Of a stretch of DNA of 23,133 nt, positions 13,892-20,606 are shown in pieces. Position 1 is the first letter of the stretch; each line of letters begins with the position of its first letter. The stretch comes from DATHBP01 sp035296085 (lineage in GTDB: Bacteria; Actinomycetota; Actinomycetes; Propionibacteriales; Nocardioidaceae), in the NCBI GenBank assembly GCA_035296085.1, contig DATHBP010000224.1, forward strand, positions 1 to 23,133, given 5' to 3'. The notes under the pieces were generated by a model. It did not search any database. It was not told the origin of the DNA and was given only the letters and a program-made list of their open reading frames with translations. The position numbers were made by a program, and so were the translations under genes.

Positions 13892-14692
13892 GTGCCGGAG
13901 GTGGACCTCGATTTCCCGCGTGCGTGGGTCGAGTTTCTCGATCCGGACGACGAGGGGCAGGTCTTCCGCTGTGACCTCACCTGGCTGACCTCACGGTGGG
14001 CGTGCATCTTCGGCAGCGGCTGCCAAGGCATCTACGCGAGCCGCCCCGACGACGGCTGCTGCTCGCTCGGAGCGCACTACGCGGACCAGGCCGACGAGCA
14101 ACGGGTGGAGTCCTACGCCGAGCAGCTCACCGACGAGGACTGGCAGTTTCGCCGCGAGGGCAGGCAGAGTGGCTGCAGCGAGGTCGACGACGACGGCGAG
14201 CGCAAGACCCGGATCATCGACGGCGCCTGCATCTTCTTGAACCGGCCCGGGTTCGCGGCCGGTTCAGGCTGCGCGTTGCACGCATGGGCGCTGCGCAAGG
14301 GTCGGCACCCGCTGGAGACCAAGCCGGACGTGTGCTGGCAGCTGCCGGTGCGCCGGCTCTACCGGGAGGTCGAGCGCACCGACGGCTCGGCCTACACGGA
14401 AGTGACGATCGCCGAGTACGACCGGCGCGGCTGGGGGCCGGGCGGTCATGACTTCGACTGGTACTGCACGGGCAACAGTGAGGCGCACGTGGCTCGCGAC
14501 CCCGTTTACGTCTCCTACGCCGCCGAGCTCACCGAGCTGATGGGCGCTGCTGCGTACGCCGTGCTGCTCGGCCACTGCCAACAGCGTCTCGCCGCCCGTT
14601 CGCCGGTGGCCCCGCATCCGGCGGACGCCGGGCCGGTCCCGCACCGCGTGCAGGCCGGCGAGCCTGCCGCACCGGTGCGCGCCCGGGCCTGA
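13892..14692 (+). CDS. Cysteine-rich YkgJ/DUF3109-like protein, putative metal binding
   Basis: A 266-residue soluble protein rich in conserved-looking cysteines: C27, C38, C44, C56-C57 (DDGCCSLGAHY), C95, C113 (IDGACIFLNRP), C127 (GSGCALHAW), C148 (KPDVCWQLP) and a later DWYCTGNSEAH. The CC-SLGAHY, then C-IFL, then GCALH, then KPxxC-xxLP order resembles YkgJ/DUF3109-type proteins proposed to chelate zinc or an iron-sulfur cluster. Function unknown. GTG 13892 is favoured because TAGGGT lies 7 nt upstream; GTG 13883 and GTG 13901 are alternatives. Its divergence from ppx recalls Rv0495c-Rv0496 in M. tuberculosis (from memory). The last ~35 residues are Pro/Ala/Arg rich and probably disordered. 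Confidence 0.72.
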   Translation: MPEVDLDFPRAWVEFLDPDDEGQVFRCDLTWLTSRWACIFGSGCQGIYASRPDDGCCSLGAHYADQADEQRVESYAEQLTDEDWQFRREGRQSGCSEVDDDGERKTRIIDGACIFLNRPGFAAGSGCALHAWALRKGRHPLETKPDVCWQLPVRRLYREVERTDGSAYTEVTIAEYDRRGWGPGGHDFDWYCTGNSEAHVARDPVYVSYAAELTELMGAAAYAVLLGHCQQRLAARSPVAPHPADAGPVPHRVQAGEPAAPVRARA

Positions 14693-14725
14693 CGGGCGTA
14701 CGGCTGTTGTCGCGGGGTTGCGCCT

Positions 14726-14753
14726 TTGTCGGCACTCGCGACATGACCACAAT
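14726..14753 (+). promoter_or_regulatory. Possible leaderless promoter of the VOC-fold gene
   Basis: TTGTCG (14726-14731), 16-bp spacer, CACAAT (14748-14753), then six bases to ATG 14760. No ribosome site precedes the ATG. Each element matches the consensus in about four positions. Confidence 0.35.
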
Positions 14754-14759
14754 GTGAGC

Positions 14760-15398
14760 ATGCGCCTCGACCATCTCTCCTATGCCGCCGGACCGGAAGG
14801 GCTGGCGGCCACTACGGCCCGAATCGGTGCGCTGCTCGGTGAGGCTTTCGTCGACGGCGGCCTGCACCCGCGGTTCGGCACCCGCAACGCCGTGCTGCCA
14901 CTGCGTGGTGGGCACTACGTCGAGGTCGTTGAGGTGCTCGACCACCCCGCCTCGGACAAGGTGCCGTTCGGCCAGGTCGTCCGGATGCGCAGCCGTGCCG
15001 GTGGTGGCTGGGTCGGCTGGGTGGTAGCCGTCGAGGACATCGACCCCGTCGAGCAGCGGCTCCAACGCCCGGCTGTGCAGGGCAACCGGCATCGACCGGA
15101 CGGCTACGAGCTGCGCTGGAAGCAGCTAGGCGTGCGCGGACTGCAGGCCGACCCTCAGCTGCCGTTCTTCGTGCAGTGGGAGGTGAATGCCGGTGACCAC
15201 CCCTCGGCCGGAGCGACGGGCGACATCTGCCTGGCCAAGCTCGAGATTGCCGGGGAGCGCAGCCGGGTCGCCGACTGGCTCGGCAGCCCACCAGCCGAGC
15301 TGGTCGAGGACGTCGACATCGTCTGGAACTCGCCGCGCGACGCGCCCGGGCTACTGGCCGCCCACTTCCGTACTCCGGACGGCGTCGTTCGCATCTAG
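14760..15398 (+). CDS. VOC-superfamily (glyoxalase-like domain) protein
   Basis: A 212-residue protein beginning MRLDHLSYAAGPEGLAATTA. It has the paired beta-alpha-beta-beta-beta layout of glyoxalase-like (PF13468-type) proteins: an N-terminal histidine (H5), the ring RNAVLPLRGGHYVEVVEVLD (50-69), then a second module with PFFVQWEVNAGDHP and ICLAKLEI. Members include dioxygenases, lyases and resistance proteins; no catalytic identity can be assigned. GTG 14754 just upstream is an alternative start. It is 67 nt after the cysteine-rich gene and 71 nt before radA, all on the plus strand. Its stop codon lies inside a 14-bp inverted repeat. Confidence 0.82.
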   Translation: MRLDHLSYAAGPEGLAATTARIGALLGEAFVDGGLHPRFGTRNAVLPLRGGHYVEVVEVLDHPASDKVPFGQVVRMRSRAGGGWVGWVVAVEDIDPVEQRLQRPAVQGNRHRPDGYELRWKQLGVRGLQADPQLPFFVQWEVNAGDHPSAGATGDICLAKLEIAGERSRVADWLGSPPAELVEDVDIVWNSPRDAPGLLAAHFRTPDGVVRI

Positions 15399-15408
15399 CG
15401 CTCGCTAG
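15395..15408. repeat. 14-bp inverted repeat CTAGCGCTCGCTAG
   Basis: Perfect 6-bp arms CTAGCG/CGCTAG around CT, overlapping the TAG stop of the VOC gene and lying 62 nt before radA. The 2-nt centre is too short for a stable RNA hairpin, so a DNA-binding role is more plausible than termination. CTAG is generally rare, which makes two copies stand out. Confidence 0.4.
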
Positions 15409-15456
15409 CCGTCCACAGCAGCGTGTCGGACCAGCGCCGCTGTCGGTGCGCTCCCC

Positions 15457-15462
15457 TAGCGT
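15457..15462 (+). promoter_or_regulatory. -10 hexamer of apparent leaderless radA transcript
   Basis: TAGCGT ends 7 nt before the GTG at 15470, with no ribosome site between. It is the same hexamer seen before ppx. No convincing -35 was found. Confidence 0.4.
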
Positions 15463-15469
15463 CGTCGCA

Positions 15470-16921
15470 GTGAAGCGGACAACCGGGCACGCCTGCTCAG
15501 CATGTGGCGCGAAGACCGCGCAGTGGTTCGGCCGCTGCCCGCAGTGCGGCGAATTCGGCACCGTCGCCGAAGTCCGCATCGATCGGGCTGCCGCTGTGCC
15601 CGGGCGGCACGGGAGTGGCTGGGCGACACCGGCGCGTGCCGCCCGCCCGCTCGGAGTGCTCAGCGCACCCACCCCGCGGATCGAGACCGGCATGAGCGAG
15701 TTCGACCGTGTGCTCGGTGGGGGGCTCGTGGCCGGGCAGGTGGTGCTGCTGGCCGGTGAGCCAGGCGTCGGCAAGTCGACGCTGCTGCTGGCGGTGGCCG
15801 ACGTGTTCGCCACGGGGACAGCCGACCAGTCCGCCCGCAACGTCCTCTACGTCTCCGGCGAGGAGTCTGCAGAGCAGATCGGCATCCGCGCTCAGCGCAT
15901 CGGAGCGGCCGCGGAGACGTTGCTGGTCGCCGACGAGTCCGGAGTGGAGGAGGTCCTCGACCAAGTGGAGACGAGCCGGCCCGACCTCGTCGTCGTCGAC
16001 TCCGTGCAGACGATGCGCTCTGGTGAGGTCGAGGGCCGAGCCGGCGGGATCTCCCAAGTGCTGGCGGTGACGCAGGCGCTCGTCAGCCTCGCCAAGCGGC
16101 TCCACACGCCGTTGCTGCTGATCGGGCAGTCGACTCGCGAGAACGCGGTGGCCGGCCCGCGAGCCCTCGAGCACCTCGTCGACACCGTCCTGACGTTCGA
16201 GGGTGAACGCAACACCCCGATCCGGCTCCTGCGAGCCACGAAGAACCGCTTCGGGCCGGCCGAGGAGGTGGTGTGCTTCGAGCAGCGCGACGACGGGCTC
16301 ACCGAGGTTCCCGATCCGTCGACGCTGTTTCGGTCCCACCGCGACGCTCCCGTCCCGGGCACCTGCGTCACGGTCGCCATGGAAGGTCGTAGAGCTCTGC
16401 TGGCCGAGGTGCAGAGCCTCGTGGCGGCGGGCATTGGCCCAAACCCGCGGCGGATGGTGACGGGCCTCGACTCGGCGCGCGTCGCCATGCTGGTCGCTGT
16501 CACCGAGCGCACCTGCGGTCGCCGGCTCTCCGACAAGGACGTCTACGTCGCGACGGTGGCGGGCGTGCGCCTCACCGACCCCGCCGCCGACCTCGCTGTC
16601 TGCCTCGCTGTCGCGTCGGCCCGGGACGACCTCTCGCTGCCCGACGACCTGCTGGCCATCGGCGAGGTGGCTCTCAGCGGCGACATTCGGCCGGTGCACA
16701 ACCTTGCGCTGCGGCTAACCGAAGCCGCTCGACTCGGTTTCACCAGGGTCCTCGTGCCACCTGGCTGCCTCCCGGCATCTGGGCGGGATGTCGCGGTGAA
16801 CGTCGTCGAGGTGGACCACCTCCGAGCAGCGCTGCTCGCCCTGCGCAATCTCGCTGTCCGGCGCCCTCCTAGTACCGTCGGGCTCTCCGTCATCAGCTCA
16901 CCTCAGGAAGCCCGCCGATGA
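15470..16921 (+). CDS. radA: DNA repair protein RadA (Sms)
   Basis: A 483-residue RecA-like ATPase that helps process recombination intermediates and drives branch migration. Its N-terminal zinc finger has C9, C12, C23 and C26 (CSAC and CPQC). Walker A GEPGVGKST is at about 96-104, the RadA-specific KNRFG motif at 258-262, and the C-terminal Lon-protease-like domain contains DKDVYVATVAGVRLTDPAAD. GTG 15470 is chosen because it starts directly at the zinc finger (MKRTTGHACSACG) and has TAGCGT 7 nt upstream; GTG 15446 would add eight residues. The segment LIGQSTRENAVAGPR carries Gln where RadA usually has His (IGHVT). The stop overlaps the hydrolase start (ATGA), and disA follows. Confidence 0.96.
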   Translation: MKRTTGHACSACGAKTAQWFGRCPQCGEFGTVAEVRIDRAAAVPGRHGSGWATPARAARPLGVLSAPTPRIETGMSEFDRVLGGGLVAGQVVLLAGEPGVGKSTLLLAVADVFATGTADQSARNVLYVSGEESAEQIGIRAQRIGAAAETLLVADESGVEEVLDQVETSRPDLVVVDSVQTMRSGEVEGRAGGISQVLAVTQALVSLAKRLHTPLLLIGQSTRENAVAGPRALEHLVDTVLTFEGERNTPIRLLRATKNRFGPAEEVVCFEQRDDGLTEVPDPSTLFRSHRDAPVPGTCVTVAMEGRRALLAEVQSLVAAGIGPNPRRMVTGLDSARVAMLVAVTERTCGRRLSDKDVYVATVAGVRLTDPAADLAVCLAVASARDDLSLPDDLLAIGEVALSGDIRPVHNLALRLTEAARLGFTRVLVPPGCLPASGRDVAVNVVEVDHLRAALLALRNLAVRRPPSTVGLSVISSPQEARR

Positions 16922-17763
16922 GCACCACCGAAGCCGGCTCACCGGCCCGGTTGCCCGTCGCGCGAACCGGCTCGATCTTCTTCGTCGGGAACGCGACGAC
17001 GGTCATCCGCTGGGGCCCGTTCGCCCTGCTCACAGACCCCAACTTCTTGCATCGCGGACAGCACGCCTACCTCGGACACGGGCTGACGTCGCGGCGGCTC
17101 ACCGAACCCGCGATCGGCGTCGAGGAGGTTCCGGCCGACCTCGACCTGGTCGTGCTGTCCCACCTGCACGGCGACCACTGGGACCGGTTGGCGCGCCGCC
17201 ACCTCGATCACACCCTGCCGGTGCTCACCACCCCGCGCGCCGCTCGCCGCCTGCGCCGGTTGCACCGGTTCCCTCGAGCGCTCGGCATGCCGACGTGGAA
17301 AGTCCACACCGTCGCGAAGGGGGACGCGACACTGCGAGTCACCGCACTTCCCGGCCGGCACGCACCGGGGATAGCGCAGCGGTTGCTGCCGCCGGTGATG
17401 GGCTCTCTGCTCGAGTTTGGCTCGGCCAGCGGCGGAGTCGAGCAGCGGCTCTACATCAGCGGAGACACCCTGATGTTCGAAGGGGTGCGTGAGATCGCCC
17501 GCCGCTGCCCTGGCATCGACGTCTCCCTGCTGCATCTAGGCGGCACGCGGCTCCCCGGCGGCCTGCTGGTGACCATGGACGCCGTCCAGGGTGCGGACAT
17601 GATCGAGACGCTCAAGCCACGACGGGCCATCCCGATCCACTACGACGAATACACCGTGATGAAGTCCCCGCTCGCCGACTTCCGCGCCGAAGTGGAGCGC
17701 CGGGGGCTTGCCGCCTCCGTGACCTATCTCGATCGCGGGGAAAGCGCGACGTTCGGCGTCTAG
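16918..17763 (+). CDS. Metallo-beta-lactamase-fold hydrolase (UlaG/NAPE-PLD-like)
   Basis: A 281-residue MBL-fold protein. The metal motif HxHxDH is LSHLHGDHWDRL (H82, H84, D86, H87). Further ligands appear in PGRHAPG, YISGDTLMF and IPIHYDEYTVM. The N-terminal strands IFFVGNATTVIRWGPFALLT and the motif TDPNFLHRG are typical of the UlaG / N-acyl-phosphatidylethanolamine phospholipase D-like branch, which acts on phosphodiesters or lactones. No signal peptide was seen, so it is cytosolic. The ATG at 16918 overlaps the radA stop (ATGA), and disA starts 36 nt after its stop. This places it inside a radA-disA unit. The substrate is unknown. Confidence 0.9.
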   Translation: MSTTEAGSPARLPVARTGSIFFVGNATTVIRWGPFALLTDPNFLHRGQHAYLGHGLTSRRLTEPAIGVEEVPADLDLVVLSHLHGDHWDRLARRHLDHTLPVLTTPRAARRLRRLHRFPRALGMPTWKVHTVAKGDATLRVTALPGRHAPGIAQRLLPPVMGSLLEFGSASGGVEQRLYISGDTLMFEGVREIARRCPGIDVSLLHLGGTRLPGGLLVTMDAVQGADMIETLKPRRAIPIHYDEYTVMKSPLADFRAEVERRGLAASVTYLDRGESATFGV

Positions 17764-17799
17764 ACTGCCCTGTAACGTCGACAGACTGCGGGGGTCCGG

Positions 17800-18885
17800 T
17801 TGGCACCGATCGACAAGCTCGGGGACGACCCGCGCCTGCGCGCGACGCTGGCGAGCGTCGCGCCCGGCACTCTGCTGCGCGAAGGCCTCGAACGCATCTT
17901 GCGCGGGCGCACCGGCGCGCTGCTCGTCCTGGGCCAGGATCGTACCGTCGACACCATCTCGACCGGTGGCTTCTCACTCGACATGCCGTTCACCGCAACC
18001 GGGCTTCGAGAGCTCGCGAAGATGGACGGCGCGATCATCCTCGACAAGGACTGCACGCGCATCCTGCGGGCCGCCGTGCACCTGATGCCCGACGCTGCGA
18101 TCACTACCGAGGAGACCGGGACACGGCACCGCACCGCCGACCGGGTGGCCCGACAGACCGGCATCCCGGTCATCTCCGTGTCGCAGTCGATGCAGATCAT
18201 CGCCGTGTACGCCGGCGGGGCTCGCTACGTTCTGGAGGACTCAGCCCAGATCCTCTCCCGGGCCAACCAGGCACTTGCCACGTTGGAGCGCTACCGCCTT
18301 CGGCTCGATGAGGTGTCGGGGACGCTGAGCGCGCTGGAGATCGAGGACTTGGTGACCGCGCGGGACGTCGCGGCGGTTGCACAACGCCTCGAGATGGTGC
18401 TGCGGATCGCTGCCGAGATCGAGAGCTACGTGGTCGAGCTCGGGTCCGACGGTCGGCTGTTGGCTCTGCAGCTCGACGAGCTGGTGGCCGGCGTGGAGGA
18501 GGAACGGCTCTGCGTGATCCGCGACTACATGGCGACAGGACGCCGGGCCAAGGGCGCCAGCGAGGTGCTGGACCAGGTGGTTGCTCTGAGTGCGACAGAC
18601 TTGCTCGACCTCGCGGCGTTCGCCCGCCCGCTCGGGCTGGGCAGCTCCGAGAATCTCGACAGCGCTGTCACTCCGCGCGGCTACCGCCTGCTGGCGAAGG
18701 TCCCGCGGATTCCGGCCACGGTGGTCGAGCGGCTGGTGGACCACTTCGCAAGCCTGCCGAAGCTGCTGGCCGCCACTATCGAGGACTTGCAGGCCGTGGA
18801 CGGTGTGGGCGAGAGCCGCGCACGCAGCGTCCGCGAGGGGCTTTCGCGGTTGTCCGAGTCGAGCATCCTCGAGCGCTACGTCTAG
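17800..18885 (+). CDS. disA: DNA integrity scanning protein, diadenylate cyclase DisA
   Basis: A 361-residue DisA that makes the second messenger c-di-AMP from ATP and stalls when it meets branched DNA. The catalytic domain has DGA at 76-78 (KMDGAIILD) and RHR at 109-111 (GTRHRTADR), the two signature sites of diadenylate cyclases. A helical linker follows, then a RuvA-like helix-hairpin-helix at the C-terminus (LQAVDGVGESRARSVREG). The only possible start is TTG 17800, because an in-frame TAA lies at 17773 and no other start codon intervenes; GGGGG lies about 6 nt upstream. The linkage to radA is the same as in Bacillus clpC-radA-disA. It ends convergently on the next gene with a 3-bp overlap in CTAG. 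Confidence 0.95.
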   Translation: MAPIDKLGDDPRLRATLASVAPGTLLREGLERILRGRTGALLVLGQDRTVDTISTGGFSLDMPFTATGLRELAKMDGAIILDKDCTRILRAAVHLMPDAAITTEETGTRHRTADRVARQTGIPVISVSQSMQIIAVYAGGARYVLEDSAQILSRANQALATLERYRLRLDEVSGTLSALEIEDLVTARDVAAVAQRLEMVLRIAAEIESYVVELGSDGRLLALQLDELVAGVEEERLCVIRDYMATGRRAKGASEVLDQVVALSATDLLDLAAFARPLGLGSSENLDSAVTPRGYRLLAKVPRIPATVVERLVDHFASLPKLLAATIEDLQAVDGVGESRARSVREGLSRLSESSILERYV

Positions 18886-19643
18886 CCGGTCTCAGCGCCA
18901 CCCCGGCTGCCACCGCTGCGGGCCGCCTCGAGCACGAAGCGTGCCTGCGCTGGCTCACCGCCGATGACGGCGGCTGCTGCTACATAAGTGCCAGGCGTCG
19001 CCTTGGGGGCCCCGGGACGACAGCGCGTCGCCGAGCGCGTTCCTGACCACAGCATGCGATAGGTCGCCGGCTGGTCGGCACGCACCACGAGCTGGCTCGG
19101 GAACAACGCCCCCGGGCAGTGCGCGCTGGTCCACCACTCGTCGCTGCCTGACGTCACCTTGACGAGCAGGTTGTCTGGTCCGAGCGCCAGCGTGCACGCC
19201 GCGCGGCCCGTCGTACGAAGCTGCAGGCGAATCTCGACGGCTTCCCCGGCCCGGTAGCCCGCGGAGACCTGCGGCTTGAGCCGTACCTCCGTCGGTCGGC
19301 ACGCGCCGTCGGGTGCGGCGGGGACGGGCTCGGCTTTCGGCTGGTGCCTGGGTTTGGCGGAGTCGTCGTTCTTGCCGGCCCGGTGCTTCGTGTCGGAGCG
19401 CCGAGGATGACGGGAGGGCGACCGCAGCGCCGGGTCGGTCAACCGGCCGATCTCGGCCGCGGCCGCAGCCCTGGGGGCGGAGGAGGTACGCGGGTCGGTG
19501 CTGGCTGTCGCCGGTTGGTCCTGGCCGCCGATGCTCCGGCTGAGCCAGAACACGAGCGCCAGCACGATCACCAGCAGGAGCAGCCGCCGAAACCAGTACA
19601 CGCGCGAAGGCAACGGGCCGGACGGCCGTACGACGGTGCTCAT
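18882..19643 (-). CDS. Membrane-anchored exported protein with C-terminal Ig-like domain, unknown function
   Basis: A 253-residue protein. An N-terminal membrane anchor or uncleaved signal lies at about residues 18-38 (WFRRLLLLVIVLALVFWLSR), followed by a charged, Ala/Pro/Arg-rich linker to about residue 110. A compact exported domain starts at GACRPTEVRLKPQVSAGYRA; it contains several cysteines (GACRP, AACTLALG, SAHCPGAL, TRCRPG) that could form disulfides, and it resembles beta-sandwich domains of actinobacterial cell-envelope proteins. No family name can be given with confidence. The ATG at 19643 is chosen because the anchor follows at once and TAGCGT lies 10 nt upstream; the frame is open to 20339 only as a shadow of mutY. 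It is divergent from mutY. Confidence 0.8.
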   Translation of the reverse strand: MSTVVRPSGPLPSRVYWFRRLLLLVIVLALVFWLSRSIGGQDQPATASTDPRTSSAPRAAAAAEIGRLTDPALRSPSRHPRRSDTKHRAGKNDDSAKPRHQPKAEPVPAAPDGACRPTEVRLKPQVSAGYRAGEAVEIRLQLRTTGRAACTLALGPDNLLVKVTSGSDEWWTSAHCPGALFPSQLVVRADQPATYRMLWSGTRSATRCRPGAPKATPGTYVAAAAVIGGEPAQARFVLEAARSGGSRGGAETG

Positions 19644-19715
19644 GGCTGGTCCCACGCTAACCAGCGAACGGCGGTGAAGCGCTGAGCCACACCGACATGG
19701 CAGGATCCCATCGCG

Positions 19716-20594
19716 ATGCCGTACTCGTGTCTGCATCAGCCGGTGCTCGACTGGTACGCCCACGCGGCCCGCGACCTTCCGTGGCGGGCGCCGGACGTGT
19801 CGGCGTGGGGGGTGCTGGTCAGCGAGGTCATGCTCCAGCAGACGCCGGTCAGCCGGGTGCTGCCTGCCTACGTCGACTGGCTGGCTCGCTGGCCGACCCC
19901 ACAGGCCCTCGCAGCGTCGCCTCCAGGCGAAGCGGTCCGCCAGTGGGGAACGCTGGGCTATCCGCGGCGGGCGCTGCGGCTGCACGCCGCGGCGGTGATG
20001 ATCACCGACCTGCACGACGGCCGCGTGCCGTCCGAGGTCGAGAACCTGCGTCGACTGCCTGGAGTGGGCGTCTACACAGCAGCCGCTGTCGCCTCCTTCG
20101 CTTTCCAGCAGCGGCATGCCGTCGTGGACACCAACGTCGCGCGCGTCCTTGCCCGCGCAGTCGGCGGCGGGGACAGAGCCCGTGCGCAGCCCGGCGCCGA
20201 GGAACGGCGCCAGGCAGACGACCTGCTGCCAGACGATCCGGCGGCTGCCGCCCGCTGGGCGGTCGCGCTCATGGAGCTCGGTGCGCTGGTGTGCGTGGCA
20301 CGTGCGGCGCGCTGCCAGCAGTGCCCGATCGCGCCGCAATGCCGCTGGCGAGCGACCGGCGGTTCGACGACCGGCGCGCCACGTACCAGCCGCTCGCGAA
20401 GCTACGCCGGAACCGACCGGCAGTGCCGGGGGCGCCTGCTCGGTGTGCTGCGAGCCAGTGACGCCCCCGTGCCGGCACAGGCTCTCGCCGCGTCGTGGGA
20501 CGACCCGGCGCAGCGCGCGCGAGCGCTCGGCAGCCTGGTATCGGACGGACTGGTCGAGCCACTCGCCGACGGTCGGTTCAGGCTTCCGGCCTGA
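19716..20594 (+). CDS. mutY: A/G-specific adenine DNA glycosylase MutY
   Basis: A 292-residue base-excision-repair enzyme that removes adenine opposite 8-oxoguanine. The catalytic residues align with E. coli numbering: E37 in SEVMLQQTPVSR and D138 in VVDTNVARVLAR. The helix-hairpin-helix is LRRLPGVGVYTAAAV (111-125). The iron-sulfur loop is C193-x6-C200-x2-C203-x5-C209. The protein is about 60 residues shorter than E. coli MutY. After the cluster it has a short tail with GTDRQCRGRLLGVLR and DGLVEPLADGRFRLPA, like a small winged helix, rather than the MutT-like 8-oxoguanine-recognition domain. The ATG at 19716 is preceded by AGGA. It ends 12 bp from the convergent clpC stop. Confidence 0.95.
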   Translation: MPYSCLHQPVLDWYAHAARDLPWRAPDVSAWGVLVSEVMLQQTPVSRVLPAYVDWLARWPTPQALAASPPGEAVRQWGTLGYPRRALRLHAAAVMITDLHDGRVPSEVENLRRLPGVGVYTAAAVASFAFQQRHAVVDTNVARVLARAVGGGDRARAQPGAEERRQADDLLPDDPAAAARWAVALMELGALVCVARAARCQQCPIAPQCRWRATGGSTTGAPRTSRSRSYAGTDRQCRGRLLGVLRASDAPVPAQALAASWDDPAQRARALGSLVSDGLVEPLADGRFRLPA

Positions 20595-20606
20595 ACCGCT
20601 CCCCGC

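Noticed and set aside
15497..16699. 400-codon minus-strand open frame
   Set aside because: Antisense to radA, whose zinc finger, Walker A and KNRFG motifs are clear.
17761..17766. TAGACT as a disA -10 element
   Set aside because: It coincides with the hydrolase stop codon and has no plausible -35; a read-through from radA is simpler.
20595..20606. Terminator between convergent mutY and clpC
   Set aside because: Only 12 bp separate the stops and no inverted repeat or T-run is present.
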